DNA from: UBA1723 sp045629285
Lineage (GTDB): Bacteria; Bacteroidota; Bacteroidia; Bacteroidales; Paludibacteraceae
Direction of reading: 5' to 3'
Assembly (NCBI GenBank): GCA_045629285.1
Contig: JAZQQY010000052.1
Location: 130,587 to 194,586 of the forward strand
Length of the DNA: 64,000 nt
Each line of letters begins with the position of its first letter. Position 1 is the stretch's first letter. Below are positions 36,901 through 43,494 of the stretch, in pieces. The notes beneath the pieces were generated by a model. The model did not search any database. It was not told where the DNA came from and worked only from the letters and a program-made list of their open reading frames with translations. A program made the translations under genes and the position numbers.

Positions 36901-38405
36901 TATTTGTAATTACCATTGCTGGCTTTTACCATGTCGGTAGAGTTCAATCTTTTGCCATCGTGGTACCACTCGATATAATATCTGTCCTCTTTTCCTATAG
37001 GAACAACAAATCCACAGTCAAGTTCAATCTCCTCTCCTGGACATTTTGCTATGTCTGTCATAAATACTTCTGGACAGTTATCCTGGATTTTACATGGAAT
37101 GGTGTTCAATTTGATTAGACAGTTGTATTTAGAAACAGAAGTGCCTGTTCCTGCCTGACCAAGGTCGTTCAAACCCCAAACATAGTACTCGTCTTTGTCG
37201 TTCATCATGAAGTCGAAATTATCTCCACGTGATACACTTACGGCATCTTCTACAATAGGACCTGGCTTTCCAGAAGCATCGCAATAGCGTGCTAATACAG
37301 GCATTACTCCGTCTCCACTTGGATAATCATTGACAACATCATCGGGAACTGGTGCGACACCTCCATTTCCATCATTACATCCCCAATATACAAGATATCC
37401 CTCTTTTGTTACTGCGGCTCCGTGACCTCTACCTCCGATAACCTCTTTTACGTCTGTTAGGAATGGCTCTTTTGAATATTTTTCATACTCTCCGGAAGAT
37501 ACGCGTATTGCGTTGTCATGGTTTTTTCCTGCCTGCTGAATACCAGTAGAACCTCCCCAGCCACCGTTACCCCAAGACCATACATATCCGTCTCCTGTAA
37601 CGGCAAATCCACATACGTCACCAGCGGCAGACATTCTGATGTCTGTCAATGGCTCTCCGTCTTCATCTTTCAATACAGGAGTGGCGTAAGTTACAGCAGT
37701 AGCGGTACTTCCGTTGTATGGCCCGATGCCATACAATCTTCCATCGGCTGTACGAATCAAACAGTTATCGTCGCCTCCTGAAATGTGAGTTACATTTGTA
37801 ATGTCTTTGCCAGATTTATCTTTGATGTAAACAGGGCTTGTCTTGTTTGTAGATCCATTCCATGAACCTCCTCCCCAACCAACAACTCTTCCATCATCCA
37901 TGATTGCAAATCCAGAGTTTGTTGATGCAGCGATATATGTGACGCCGCCAAGATAATCACCTCCTGGCGTTCCATCTTCTTTATAACCAGATGTTTCTCC
38001 CTTCAATACGGGCTTTGGAAATTTAATAACGTTTTCTCCTCCAGGGCCTTGACCACAACCACCATTCGTATTTTCACCCCATGCGTAAACAATAGAGTTA
38101 CAAGCAAGAGCAAGGTTGAATGCTCCTGATCCTGCAGTTACCTGACTGAAGGTTAGATTGTTCGACATTACACGACTTGGCGTAATTACATATTTGTCAT
38201 TTGCATTTGGCTCTGACGGATCAATTCCAAGAAGTGGACCTCCGACAGTAGAGCTGAAATTGTTTCCCCAAGTGTATAGGAATCCTTGCGCACATATAAT
38301 CAATCCGTGGTCATTACCTCCAGAGATTGTCTTACTCTGTGAGAATACATTTCCCACGAATGAGATAAGAGATAGAAGTGTTATATATAATCCTTTTTTC
38401 ATCAT
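30927..38405 (-). CDS. Giant RCC1-repeat surface protein with T9SS type B sorting domain
   Basis: 2492 residues. The signal peptide ends NVFSQ (about 23). Residues about 25-440 carry six or more RCC1-type propeller repeats (FLYTWGNNF, YAWGENTNGGCG, VVGWGGGSWNGS, YVWSWGNGGWGG, LVYWGCNDGNGG, YYVWGLNDLGQAGTG). Residues about 445-2390 are many Ig-like/PKD-like beta domains rich in paired Cys and in phrases such as 'vCEG..' and 'LNWY'. Residues about 2400-2492 are a gliding-motility-associated C-terminal domain (HISPNGDGKNDVF ... IFDRWGKKL ... WDGTYLG ... YTGHFTLIR), the type B T9SS signal. It probably forms a long cell-surface fibre. It is monocistronic with its own promoter at 38457. Confidence 0.9.
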   Translation of the reverse strand: MMKKGLYITLLSLISFVGNVFSQSKTISGGNDHGLIICAQGFLYTWGNNFSSTVGGPLLGIDPSEPNANDKYVITPSRVMSNNLTFSQVTAGSGAFNLALACNSIVYAWGENTNGGCGQGPGGENVIKFPKPVLKGETSGYKEDGTPGGDYLGGVTYIAASTNSGFAIMDDGRVVGWGGGSWNGSTNKTSPVYIKDKSGKDITNVTHISGGDDNCLIRTADGRLYGIGPYNGSTATAVTYATPVLKDEDGEPLTDIRMSAAGDVCGFAVTGDGYVWSWGNGGWGGSTGIQQAGKNHDNAIRVSSGEYEKYSKEPFLTDVKEVIGGRGHGAAVTKEGYLVYWGCNDGNGGVAPVPDDVVNDYPSGDGVMPVLARYCDASGKPGPIVEDAVSVSRGDNFDFMMNDKDEYYVWGLNDLGQAGTGTSVSKYNCLIKLNTIPCKIQDNCPEVFMTDIAKCPGEEIELDCGFVVPIGKEDRYYIEWYHDGKRLNSTDMVKASNGNYKYDPSYDLEEYNAAKIKISEAGKYKVIAYYIGENIPCDKCEPAIAEIVVTEMDMPIDTLITIDNCVANPLVPSSVDDIKFEAVVNNKFYKENTTTVQFAAFSTADEADKDTLEVITTTGNGGEIKFSVSGDKIKEIDNNENKPSKDTIYHVWLEDVTQFNTQLMQKDLSSLPKVTYKAPTKEDTKAPQGENISLGGSSDQKYGQIISLSTTSVLKTFSVFAFAQQAPQWNQNWETKEWTESNRNEGKITITPVVYAAGKESNGGFTFGEEFWRGKAQSFTLYYPDGVQECIVKCDVELPVKTARGAEYILGAIIDCKTGSFYVEASEFTGVSGTVYIADKRKDSEDCGISLVGATANGYGKANAGTANQVWNITFGKKTEYDCGRIQLSARYYCPPCNTPNKLNITASETIKNNVDLKYKKVVELCKESPDLKLDIDPLVGKEPTAKFDIFWFDKYSLSPKETDALDKDVTGNATTFEFKTDWATVAKATSITEDVEKVYYVMVRDNQKPESEKCYVWDSIKVIAHPAPVDTLEWIEFCEDELTEEPTFKITDKTINWLTTPTNVKDLRGPATTGTEKYTYDYTVIDDKTGCESETHTLTISVNKTGKPDVETSIPQLKDETNKFRLSAAVNKVDDNCEVRWYDSETATSELSSLDIPLNVATTITVWAEQYNQKTGCVSERVEVEIVINDAPVPEVTNESLCLGDVIPDLSEYVTPKESSFILNWYTNATDAKGTGTTTAPSVDATVLGPGTHKFYVSQTNPETSAESEKATLTITVHEVATLDLTGNQSNYCLGETATPLTSSYNNDGEYSKAMWSKKSDMSDAVASITPTTTEKTTLTYYAQAQYDNSADAQKPYASTVCYGAIKDVDITVNKTDAPTSGTNFFVQYLLADASGNAYKPLLQQESQAVIAESGHTLNWYDENESPLTSEPAPDYIAGETTAGRTVTYYVSQTNTATGCESAKEKVTAVVSSFPSPEVTSITMCEGSDNLNSPFILQATISNKGGVNPLDCDLIWYKEDPIRNPGATPYTQIDLSQENLSYNADLETEKDFPFYVVQVDARGGTGAVSPPTKLMVTIYSNPRLKTTTPQPICKGDFVDLADQYTISNRISNQDYNLEYLSAEGDNPNGHRATLHGKYKCRAFFELSSGEVCHSKFEEILVEVNELEVAIEGDNKTCPGIGVDLKAVLTEKNMVTAGSPTYDWRVSPTGVTGAMETFNTSDAGLANKGDKITVNLEVSKGACKAKRPVDAHLVVVEEPGVEGIGAAAPTIKFDEEFNTNSGTGTYTLSKDRIVTFDGCNNTVDVLFNVKHDGQEFTYKNLTNGDEKTIDFDHEDGRFSAIPGLYEVKYNNTCAASFKFEIIDKSLDISGSPTNWSVCEGEPLTITIINSDRTKFDFDPRKYTVEWQKDGTPLTSFNTEVLHIDATTPADNGVYSYRVTSSGCVYYGYIAMGGSFTSKPKVKINEALLENNGVYEGVRTKAKTITIPFIQPTSTTTLNDKIVWKEDGVEVNKGESLTLASLDGDHEYHIVIANGERGTDSEFCGTTLDISLKADALLKMDAAIVDIDGNQTANMCINEEGVGVQIDTTGTGKVLHPDKLTFKVVEKIGTTEKTIPMVKKGDYVFASINPNASATYNIIYKYNIDNQDESTTGSITVHPAYEVEWDRNVRLCEGEMGTIQITKAEPSANISLTWEADECLINGSKTGANVEAVFSGTGLMQKKALKLIASNGGYCRDKEYYPEFIIDREISGEIIAPEFICEGHAATLDASSFRADQYEWRSPENLGSTILSGPKVSVTPKAGFAFYNVDMTRGACKLTAETTLEVRYAPKFDRIDSLSFRSIEIVLQPGTGTEPFRYIVDEIKDEHIEDAVKDSLEYGEHKIQVIDAAGCLLDSTFTINAPGLEFPIHISPNGDGKNDVFSVPVLKEAYPDAKIRIFDRWGKKLAEYRAGNSEMDWDGTYLGMAMPTTDYWYEIEIKEIKKIYTGHFTLIRQ

Positions 38406-38456
38406 CTAAACTTTATTACCCTATTATTTTTATAGATAGTCAACCTAATATTTTGC

Positions 38457-38487
38457 CAAAAATATAAACAAAAACGGATATGACAAA
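38457..38487 (-). promoter_or_regulatory. Promoter of the giant surface-protein gene
   Basis: On the minus strand TTTG (38487-38484), 19 bases and TATTTTTG (38464-38457). The leader is about 45 bases. Confidence 0.8.
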
Positions 38488-38576
38488 ACTTTGTTTGATA
38501 AACTTATCCCCAATCCGAGTCGTCTTGTGAAGTATGTGTACCGATTTTTATGTTGTAGAAAATGTTATACGAAAAT

Positions 38577-38601
38577 GGAGACGAAGTGTTCCTCCGTCTC
38601 C
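38577..38601 (-). terminator. GAGACG-family terminator after the small lipoprotein gene
   Basis: GGAGACG (38577-38583) pairs with CGTCTCC (38595-38601). It starts 12 bases past the stop at 38613. On the plus strand it is followed by a T-run, so it may act in both directions. Confidence 0.75.
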
Positions 38602-38612
38602 AATAATTTTTT

Positions 38613-39053
38613 TTAATGCATGTAATACAAATCGTCAATTATTCTCTTGTAGTCGTCAATGACTCTACGAGAATTGTCGTCTCTCAAACCGTGTAGGAAA
38701 TCATTGACGTTGTATGTCTCGCTTCCCCAGTTGCCCCACAACTTGATTTCCTCCTTCCAACCGTAACTGTGGATCTCCCAACGTCCTTCTTCAATGCTGT
38801 ATGTTGTAGAAGAATGTCTGTCGTCTTCGTAGAACCAGTAAGTGTACGAACCATCTCTGTGGAAATCGTAGCATACGAAATAATAATATCCTGGAGACTC
38901 TACAATTCTAGACCATGATTTGCCACAGAATGTGTAGAATGTCTCGTCGTACTCATAGTCGTCGTGAGGATGTCCACCGTCAACTTCTACAATACATGAA
39001 GTTGAGAATATTGCTAGTAGCGCAACAATTGTTGCTTTAATCCATGTTTTCAT
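38613..39053 (-). CDS. Small aromatic-rich lipoprotein
   Basis: 146 residues, not recognised. The signal peptide ends in lipobox FSTSC (Cys about 20). The mature part is rich in Tyr, Trp, Asp and His (PHDDYEYDETFYTF, WFYEDDRHSSTTY) and likely beta-stranded, resembling short lipocalin-like Bacteroidota lipoproteins ('f.G.W.r......Y.f..dG.Y'). It has a TATTTTTG box at 39136-39143 and its own terminator, so it is a single-gene unit. Confidence 0.65.
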   Translation of the reverse strand: MKTWIKATIVALLAIFSTSCIVEVDGGHPHDDYEYDETFYTFCGKSWSRIVESPGYYYFVCYDFHRDGSYTYWFYEDDRHSSTTYSIEEGRWEIHSYGWKEEIKLWGNWGSETYNVNDFLHGLRDDNSRRVIDDYKRIIDDLYYMH

Positions 39054-39135
39054 ATCAGTAAGAGTTTAGTCGTTCTACAAATTATTTTGTTTGGCTCAAT
39101 GCCGATATCGACTCTGTTTCCCTAAAGCCGTAGTG

Positions 39136-39143
39136 CAAAAATA
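39136..39143 (-). promoter_or_regulatory. -7 element of the small lipoprotein gene
   Basis: The minus strand reads TATTTTTG, giving a leader of about 75 bases. No -33 is visible. Confidence 0.6.
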
Positions 39144-39210
39144 ATGGGTGATTTTGTAAGTGGATAATGTTTTTGAATTTTTTGTCAGGTCAAATCTTAA
39201 TAAAACTAAA

Positions 39211-39240
39211 AAAGAGATTGCTCTTGCGAACAATCTCTTT
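39211..39240 (-). terminator. Terminator of tRNA-His
   Basis: AAAGAGATTG (39211-39220) pairs with CAATCTCTTT (39231-39240). On the minus strand the stem is followed by TTTAGTTTT. It starts 6 bases past the tRNA. Confidence 0.85.
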
Positions 39241-39245
39241 CTCTG

Positions 39246-39320
39246 GGTGGGTGAAGGGGATCGAACCCTCGACCCTCAGGACCACAATCTGATACTCTAA
39301 CCAACTGAGCTACACCCACC
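39246..39320 (-). tRNA. tRNA-His (anticodon GTG)
   Basis: The minus strand folds as a full cloverleaf: acceptor GTGGGTG/CACCCAC with the extra 5' G at 39320 facing C73, D arm GCTCAGTTGGTTAGAGT, anticodon loop TTGTGGT (anticodon GTG), and T arm GAGGGTTCGATCCCC. The extra G and C73 are identity elements of tRNA-His. The 31-39 anticodon-stem pair appears as an A-C mismatch. CCA is not encoded. It has its own consensus promoter and terminator. Confidence 0.97.
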
Positions 39321-39339
39321 ATCTTGCGAATTGCGAGTG

Positions 39340-39369
39340 CAAAGGTAGCTACTTTTTTTTATTCTGCAA
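39340..39369 (-). promoter_or_regulatory. Promoter of tRNA-His
   Basis: On the minus strand TTG (39369-39367), 19 bases and TACCTTTG (39347-39340). Confidence 0.85.
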
Positions 39370-39517
39370 GCGTTTTTCAAACTTTTTTTAATTTTTAGTG
39401 CGTTTTTTTTATTTCACGCTTTTTGTTTCTGGATTGCTCCCCTTTTTGTACTGTTTCTTGGACTTTTTTAACGACTGAAAAATATAGAGATTCTTTCCTT
39501 CCGTCCTCTTTAATTAC

Positions 39518-39576
39518 GCATTTCGCATTTCGCATTACGAACTAATTGTGCATTATGAATTATGAATTATGAATTA
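39518..39576. repeat. Short tandem repeats in the gap before the DUF5606 gene
   Basis: GCATTTCGCATTTCGCATT (39518-39536) contains overlapping copies of a 12-mer also found at 30889. TATGAAT is repeated three times without gaps at 39554-39574. Otherwise 39370-39591 is AT-rich with nothing recognised. Confidence 0.6.
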
Positions 39577-39591
39577 AATTGAACAAATCGC

Positions 39592-39621
39592 TTTGCAAAT
39601 AGCGCAATTTTTATACTTTTG
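39592..39621 (+). promoter_or_regulatory. Promoter of the DUF5606 gene
   Basis: TTTG (39592-39595), 18 bases and TACTTTTG (39614-39621). The start is near 39628 and the leader about 26 bases. Confidence 0.8.
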
Positions 39622-39653
39622 TAACAAAATTGGTTTAAGTAAAAATATAGATA

Positions 39654-40058
39654 ATGTTAAGGCGAATTTTATCAATCGCAGGTCGCCCAGGCCTATTCAA
39701 ATTGGCATCTCAGGGCAAAAACATGCTTATCGTTGAGGAGTTGGCTTCAGGAAAGAAGACTCCTGCTTATGCTACAGAAAAAATTATTTCTCTCAATGAT
39801 ATCGCAATTTACACAGACGAGGGTGAGGTTTCATTGGCTTCTGTGTTTGATTCAATGAAGAAGAAGGAGAATGGTGCTGCAACTTCTGTTAAGCCATCTA
39901 ACGATTCTGGTCAGATGCGTGCTTACTTCGGAGAGGTGTTGCCAAACTTTGATCGTGAGCGTGTTCACGTAAGCGACATCAAGAAGGTTATGGTATGGTA
40001 CAACCTTCTAGTCGGTGCTAATATGACTGACTTCGTTAAGGAGGCTAAGGCTGAATAA
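39654..40058 (+). CDS. DUF5606 family protein
   Basis: 134 residues. The N-terminal LRRILSIAGRPGLFKLASQG and IVEELASGKKTPAY are the family core. The C-terminal QMRAYFGEVLPNFDRERVHVSDIKK is also conserved. It has no signal peptide, so it is cytoplasmic. It is small, conserved across Bacteroidota and strongly codon-biased, so probably abundant. Its function is not established. It is monocistronic, with a consensus promoter and a GAGACG-type terminator. Confidence 0.85.
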   Translation: MLRRILSIAGRPGLFKLASQGKNMLIVEELASGKKTPAYATEKIISLNDIAIYTDEGEVSLASVFDSMKKKENGAATSVKPSNDSGQMRAYFGEVLPNFDRERVHVSDIKKVMVWYNLLVGANMTDFVKEAKAE

Positions 40059-40081
40059 TATTGAATTCTATTCATATTTGT

Positions 40082-40114
40082 AGAGACGGTGCTTTTTGCA
40101 TCGTCTCTTTTTTT
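40082..40114 (+). terminator. GAGACG-family terminator of the DUF5606 gene
   Basis: AGAGACG (40082-40088) and inner TGC pair with GCA and CGTCTCT (40102-40108), followed by seven T. Confidence 0.88.
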
Positions 40115-40140
40115 GTGGCAATAATAAATAATAATGAAAA

Positions 40141-40166
40141 AAGACGCGAGAGAATCCCCGCGTCTT
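40141..40166 (-). terminator. Terminator of gyrB
   Basis: AAGACGCG (40141-40148) pairs with CGCGTCTT (40159-40166). On the minus strand it is followed by TTTT. It shares the AGACG core of the other hairpins. Confidence 0.82.
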
Positions 40167-40201
40167 TCTATTTTGTATTCTTTTGTCTTTAATCAATCTG
40201 A

Positions 40202-42157
40202 TTACGCGTCGATAGTAGCGTAAGTAGCGTTCTCCTCGATGAACTCACGACGTGGAGCTACATCGTCTCCCATCAACATTGAGAATGTGTAGTCGGCAGT
40301 TGAGAAATCCTCTAATGTCACCTGCTTCATAGTACGCTTCTCTGGATCCATTGTAGTGTCGCGAAGCTGCTTGTCACTCATCTCTCCAAGACCCTTGTAA
40401 CGCTGGATGTTGATTCCGCTCTCGTTTCCGTTGCCGTACTTAGCGATGAACTCATCTCTCTCCTTGTCGTTCCAGCAGTACTCCTCGATCTTACCCTTGC
40501 TGCAACGGTAGAGTGGAGCCATTGCGATGTAGACATATCCTTTCTCGATCAACTCACGCATGTGACGGAAGAAGAATGTTAATACCAGTGTGTCGATGTG
40601 GCTACCATCGACATCGGCATCGGTCATGATGATGATCTTGTGGTAGCGAAGCTTAGACAAGTTCAAAGCCTTCGGATCTTCGTCTGTACCGATTGTTACT
40701 CCAAGTGCCTGATAGATATTTCTGATTTCCTGGCTCTCCAACACCTTGTGCGGCATAGCCTTCTCTACATTCAAAATCTTACCTCTCAATGGAAGGATGG
40801 CCTGGAAGTGGCGGTCGCGACCCTGCTTTGCAGTACCACCGGCTGAATCTCCCTCGACAAGGAACAACTCGCATTTTGCTGGATCCTTATCTGAACAGTC
40901 TGACAACTTACCTGGCATTCCACCGCCTGATAGCGGAGACTTTCTCTGAACCAACTGACGGGCGTGAGCTGCTGCTGTACGTGCCTTGGCTGCAAGAATT
41001 ACCTTGTCGACAATCATCTTAGCCTGTGCGGGATTCTCCTCCAAGAATGCCTCTAGACACTCGCTGACTGCCTTGTCAACAACTCCCTGAACCTCGCTGT
41101 TTCCAAGCTTGCCTTTTGTCTGACCCTCAAACTGTGGTTCAGCTACCTTTACCGAAACGACTGCAGTCAAACCTTCACGGAAGTCTTCTGGGTTGACCTC
41201 GATCTTAGCTTTCTCTAGAAGCTTGTTGTCGTCGGCGTATTTCTTTAGTGTACGAGTCAATGCACGACGGAATCCCTGAACGTGTGTTCCGTGGTCCTTA
41301 GTGTTGATGTTGTTGACGAATGACATGATGCTCTCGTTGTAAGTGCTGTTGTATGTCATTGCAACCTCGACCGGACTGCCATGCTTGTCAGTGTTGATGT
41401 GGATCACCTGACCGATTAGACTCTCTTTCGCTTTCTCAATATATTCAACGAACTCACATAGTCCACGCTCTGAGTAGAACACCTCTTTCTTGATTGTTCC
41501 GTTCTCGCTCTTTTCGCGTTCATCCGACAATGTGATCTCGACACCGGCGTTCAAGTATGCAAGCTCACGCATACGTGCTGCCAAAGTCTCGTATTTGTAT
41601 TCTGTTTCTGTGAAGATAGTCGCATCTGGATGGAACGAAACGGATGTACCTGAACTGTTCGACTCGCCAATCTCCTTTACCGGGAATAGCGGTTTGCCCT
41701 TCGAGTACTCCTGCATGTAAAGCTTTCCTCCACGACGAACCTCTACGTGTAGATGATCTGATAATGCGTTAACACACGATACACCCACACCGTGCAAACC
41801 TCCGGAAACTTTGTAAGTGTCCTTGTTGAACTTACCTCCGGCGTGTAGCACTGTCAATACAACCTCAAGAGCTGACTTTTTCTCCTTCGGGTGGATATCT
41901 ACAGGGATACCACGACCGTCGTCGACAACTGTGATTGAATTGTCTTCGTGGATCACTACTGAAATGTGCTTGCAGTAGCCAGCCAACGCTTCATCGATGG
42001 AGTTGTCGACAACCTCATATACAAGGTGATGGAGTCCATTTGTGCTAATGTCTCCAATATACATCGCAGGTCGCTTTCTAACGGCCTCAAGACCCTCTAG
42101 GACTTGAATACTACTACCATTATATTCGTCCTCTGTATGCTTTACTTCTTCACTCAT
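40202..42157 (-). CDS. gyrB: DNA gyrase subunit B
   Basis: 651 residues. The GHKL ATPase part shows EVVDNSIDEALAG and VVDDGRGIP, then GGLHGVGVSCVNALS. The transducer is followed by a TOPRIM domain with LVEGDSAGGTAKQGRDR and MTDADVDGSHI. The C-terminus carries IQRYKGLGEM. Together with GyrA it introduces negative supercoils. The length fits gyrB without the long enterobacterial insertion. parE is a possible alternative, but the QRYKGLGEM tail and general wording favour gyrase. Confidence 0.95.
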   Translation of the reverse strand: MSEEVKHTEDEYNGSSIQVLEGLEAVRKRPAMYIGDISTNGLHHLVYEVVDNSIDEALAGYCKHISVVIHEDNSITVVDDGRGIPVDIHPKEKKSALEVVLTVLHAGGKFNKDTYKVSGGLHGVGVSCVNALSDHLHVEVRRGGKLYMQEYSKGKPLFPVKEIGESNSSGTSVSFHPDATIFTETEYKYETLAARMRELAYLNAGVEITLSDEREKSENGTIKKEVFYSERGLCEFVEYIEKAKESLIGQVIHINTDKHGSPVEVAMTYNSTYNESIMSFVNNINTKDHGTHVQGFRRALTRTLKKYADDNKLLEKAKIEVNPEDFREGLTAVVSVKVAEPQFEGQTKGKLGNSEVQGVVDKAVSECLEAFLEENPAQAKMIVDKVILAAKARTAAAHARQLVQRKSPLSGGGMPGKLSDCSDKDPAKCELFLVEGDSAGGTAKQGRDRHFQAILPLRGKILNVEKAMPHKVLESQEIRNIYQALGVTIGTDEDPKALNLSKLRYHKIIIMTDADVDGSHIDTLVLTFFFRHMRELIEKGYVYIAMAPLYRCSKGKIEEYCWNDKERDEFIAKYGNGNESGINIQRYKGLGEMSDKQLRDTTMDPEKRTMKQVTLEDFSTADYTFSMLMGDDVAPRREFIEENATYATIDA

Positions 42158-42186
42158 CGATAATCTTGATTTTTGTTATATTTCTG

Positions 42187-42216
42187 CAAAAATAAGAAAA
42201 ATTGTTTAAAACTGCA
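42187..42216 (-). promoter_or_regulatory. Promoter of gyrB
   Basis: On the minus strand TTG (42216-42214), 19 bases and TATTTTTG (42194-42187), 29 bases before the ATG. Confidence 0.8.
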
Positions 42217-42261
42217 ATACCCAAGCGGGCAAATGATGGCGGTTTTTTGCCGTTTTAATGC

Positions 42262-42573
42262 CTATTCCTTGTCGTAATAGTACTTTCTCTTTGGATTTTT
42301 AGGGAACCAACCCTTTTTCACTCTCTTTTCTTGCTCAAAAACTTCGATTATCGACCAGAAACAAGAGAATGCAACCACTCCTAGAACGGCAGATACGATG
42401 TTGTTCTCTACAGTTAGACTTCCGACAATCGCGGCCATGCCCAGGAAGGGAAATACCCACCAGCTCTTCTTTGCGCCAAAGTAGTATTCCGCCTTAATTA
42501 CAATCGGGTGAAACAACCCAATGCTTAGAAAAGTGAATAATCCAATGATGATGCCATCGTAATTTATATCCAT
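42262..42573 (-). CDS. DUF4491 family membrane protein
   Basis: 103 residues. It shows IIIGLFTFLSIGLFHPIVIKAEYYFG (quoted in family form: GLFHPIVIKAEYYFG), WWVFPFLGMAAI and VFEQEKRVKKGWFPKNP. Three membrane helices lie at about 8-25, 37-55 and 60-80. DUF4491 is small, with no assigned function, and often has a basic C-terminal tail as here. It starts 10 bases after the nuclease-like gene on the same strand. Confidence 0.85.
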   Translation of the reverse strand: MDINYDGIIIGLFTFLSIGLFHPIVIKAEYYFGAKKSWWVFPFLGMAAIVGSLTVENNIVSAVLGVVAFSCFWSIIEVFEQEKRVKKGWFPKNPKRKYYYDKE

Positions 42574-42583
42574 AATTACTTAG

Positions 42584-43417
42584 TTATTTTTTGTTGTTTC
42601 GCATTATTTGTATTTCTTTTTTTGTCACTTTTAGCTCTGTCACAGTCCCTTCGCTTCTTTCGAAAACGAAGATCCTGTTGAAGTTTGTGTAATATTCGTA
42701 GCTCAACGCTGACTTTACGTCGTCGGGATTGTATCGACTTGACATCAGAAAGCTGTTCTGCACTATTATCAGCCACTGCTCATCCAATGGCATGTAGTGA
42801 ACGATCTTTTCGTCTTTGTCGTTTATTCTTCCGCATACGCTGTCTATGCTCATCGGCTTGACCTTGGTAGAAATGCCTGCATACCACAATCCTTCGTCGT
42901 ATCTGCCGGTCATGTTCTTGATGCGTATCATCTCTATCTTGCTCGGCAAGTTGGTGTCGCCGTACTTGCTGCTTCTGTCGATGATATATTCTTTCCCCGT
43001 CGACATCGGGATGTTGTCAAGGACGATCTTGGAAATGGCTTCCGTAAATGCAAGACGCATCAGCTGCGAGGCTTTCTCTCTCGGCACGCTTACGGATGGA
43101 CCGAGCTCGTTGGTGAAATGCACGTCGACTACCAACACCTGATCGCAAACTTTCTCCACGATTTCCTTCGCTCCGTTCATGATGTCTGTGAGGAAATCTT
43201 CGTGTGCGCGTAGGTTGAAGTCGCGGTCCTCTCTTTCGTATTTCAATTCGGTCAACTCGATTCCGATTTTGTTGGAGCCGGTGTCGAGAATGAAGTCCGG
43301 ACACTCGCATTTTTCAAGTTCACCTAGTGGGAATGCAGTATAGCTCGACCTGAACAGACGGATGATCGCCCATTCTCGCTGGTCTTTCTTGTATTGATTG
43401 AAACTTACATTCCCCAT
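42584..43417 (-). CDS. Orphan protein with PD-(D/E)XK-nuclease-like N-terminus
   Basis: 277 residues, not assigned to a named family. Residues about 33-62 read LGELEKCECPDFIL then IGIELTELK. This is the P-D ... E-x-(T/K) pattern of PD-(D/E)XK nucleases seen in several restriction and repair proteins, with Glu34, Asp42 and Glu55 as possible metal ligands. The remainder (VVDVHFTNELGPSVSV, DEQWLIIVQNSF, RIFVFERSEG) is mixed alpha/beta. There is no signal peptide. It sits between an M16 peptidase gene (77 bases away) and DUF4491 (10 bases). No methylase or helicase partner is nearby. Nuclease function is inferred from the motif only. Confidence 0.5.
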   Translation of the reverse strand: MGNVSFNQYKKDQREWAIIRLFRSSYTAFPLGELEKCECPDFILDTGSNKIGIELTELKYEREDRDFNLRAHEDFLTDIMNGAKEIVEKVCDQVLVVDVHFTNELGPSVSVPREKASQLMRLAFTEAISKIVLDNIPMSTGKEYIIDRSSKYGDTNLPSKIEMIRIKNMTGRYDEGLWYAGISTKVKPMSIDSVCGRINDKDEKIVHYMPLDEQWLIIVQNSFLMSSRYNPDDVKSALSYEYYTNFNRIFVFERSEGTVTELKVTKKEIQIMRNNKK

Positions 43418-43494
43418 ACCCTGATGAATTAAGAATTAATAGCTAAGAATGAAGAATTAGGACAGAATGCTAACTCCTGATTATTAACCATTAA

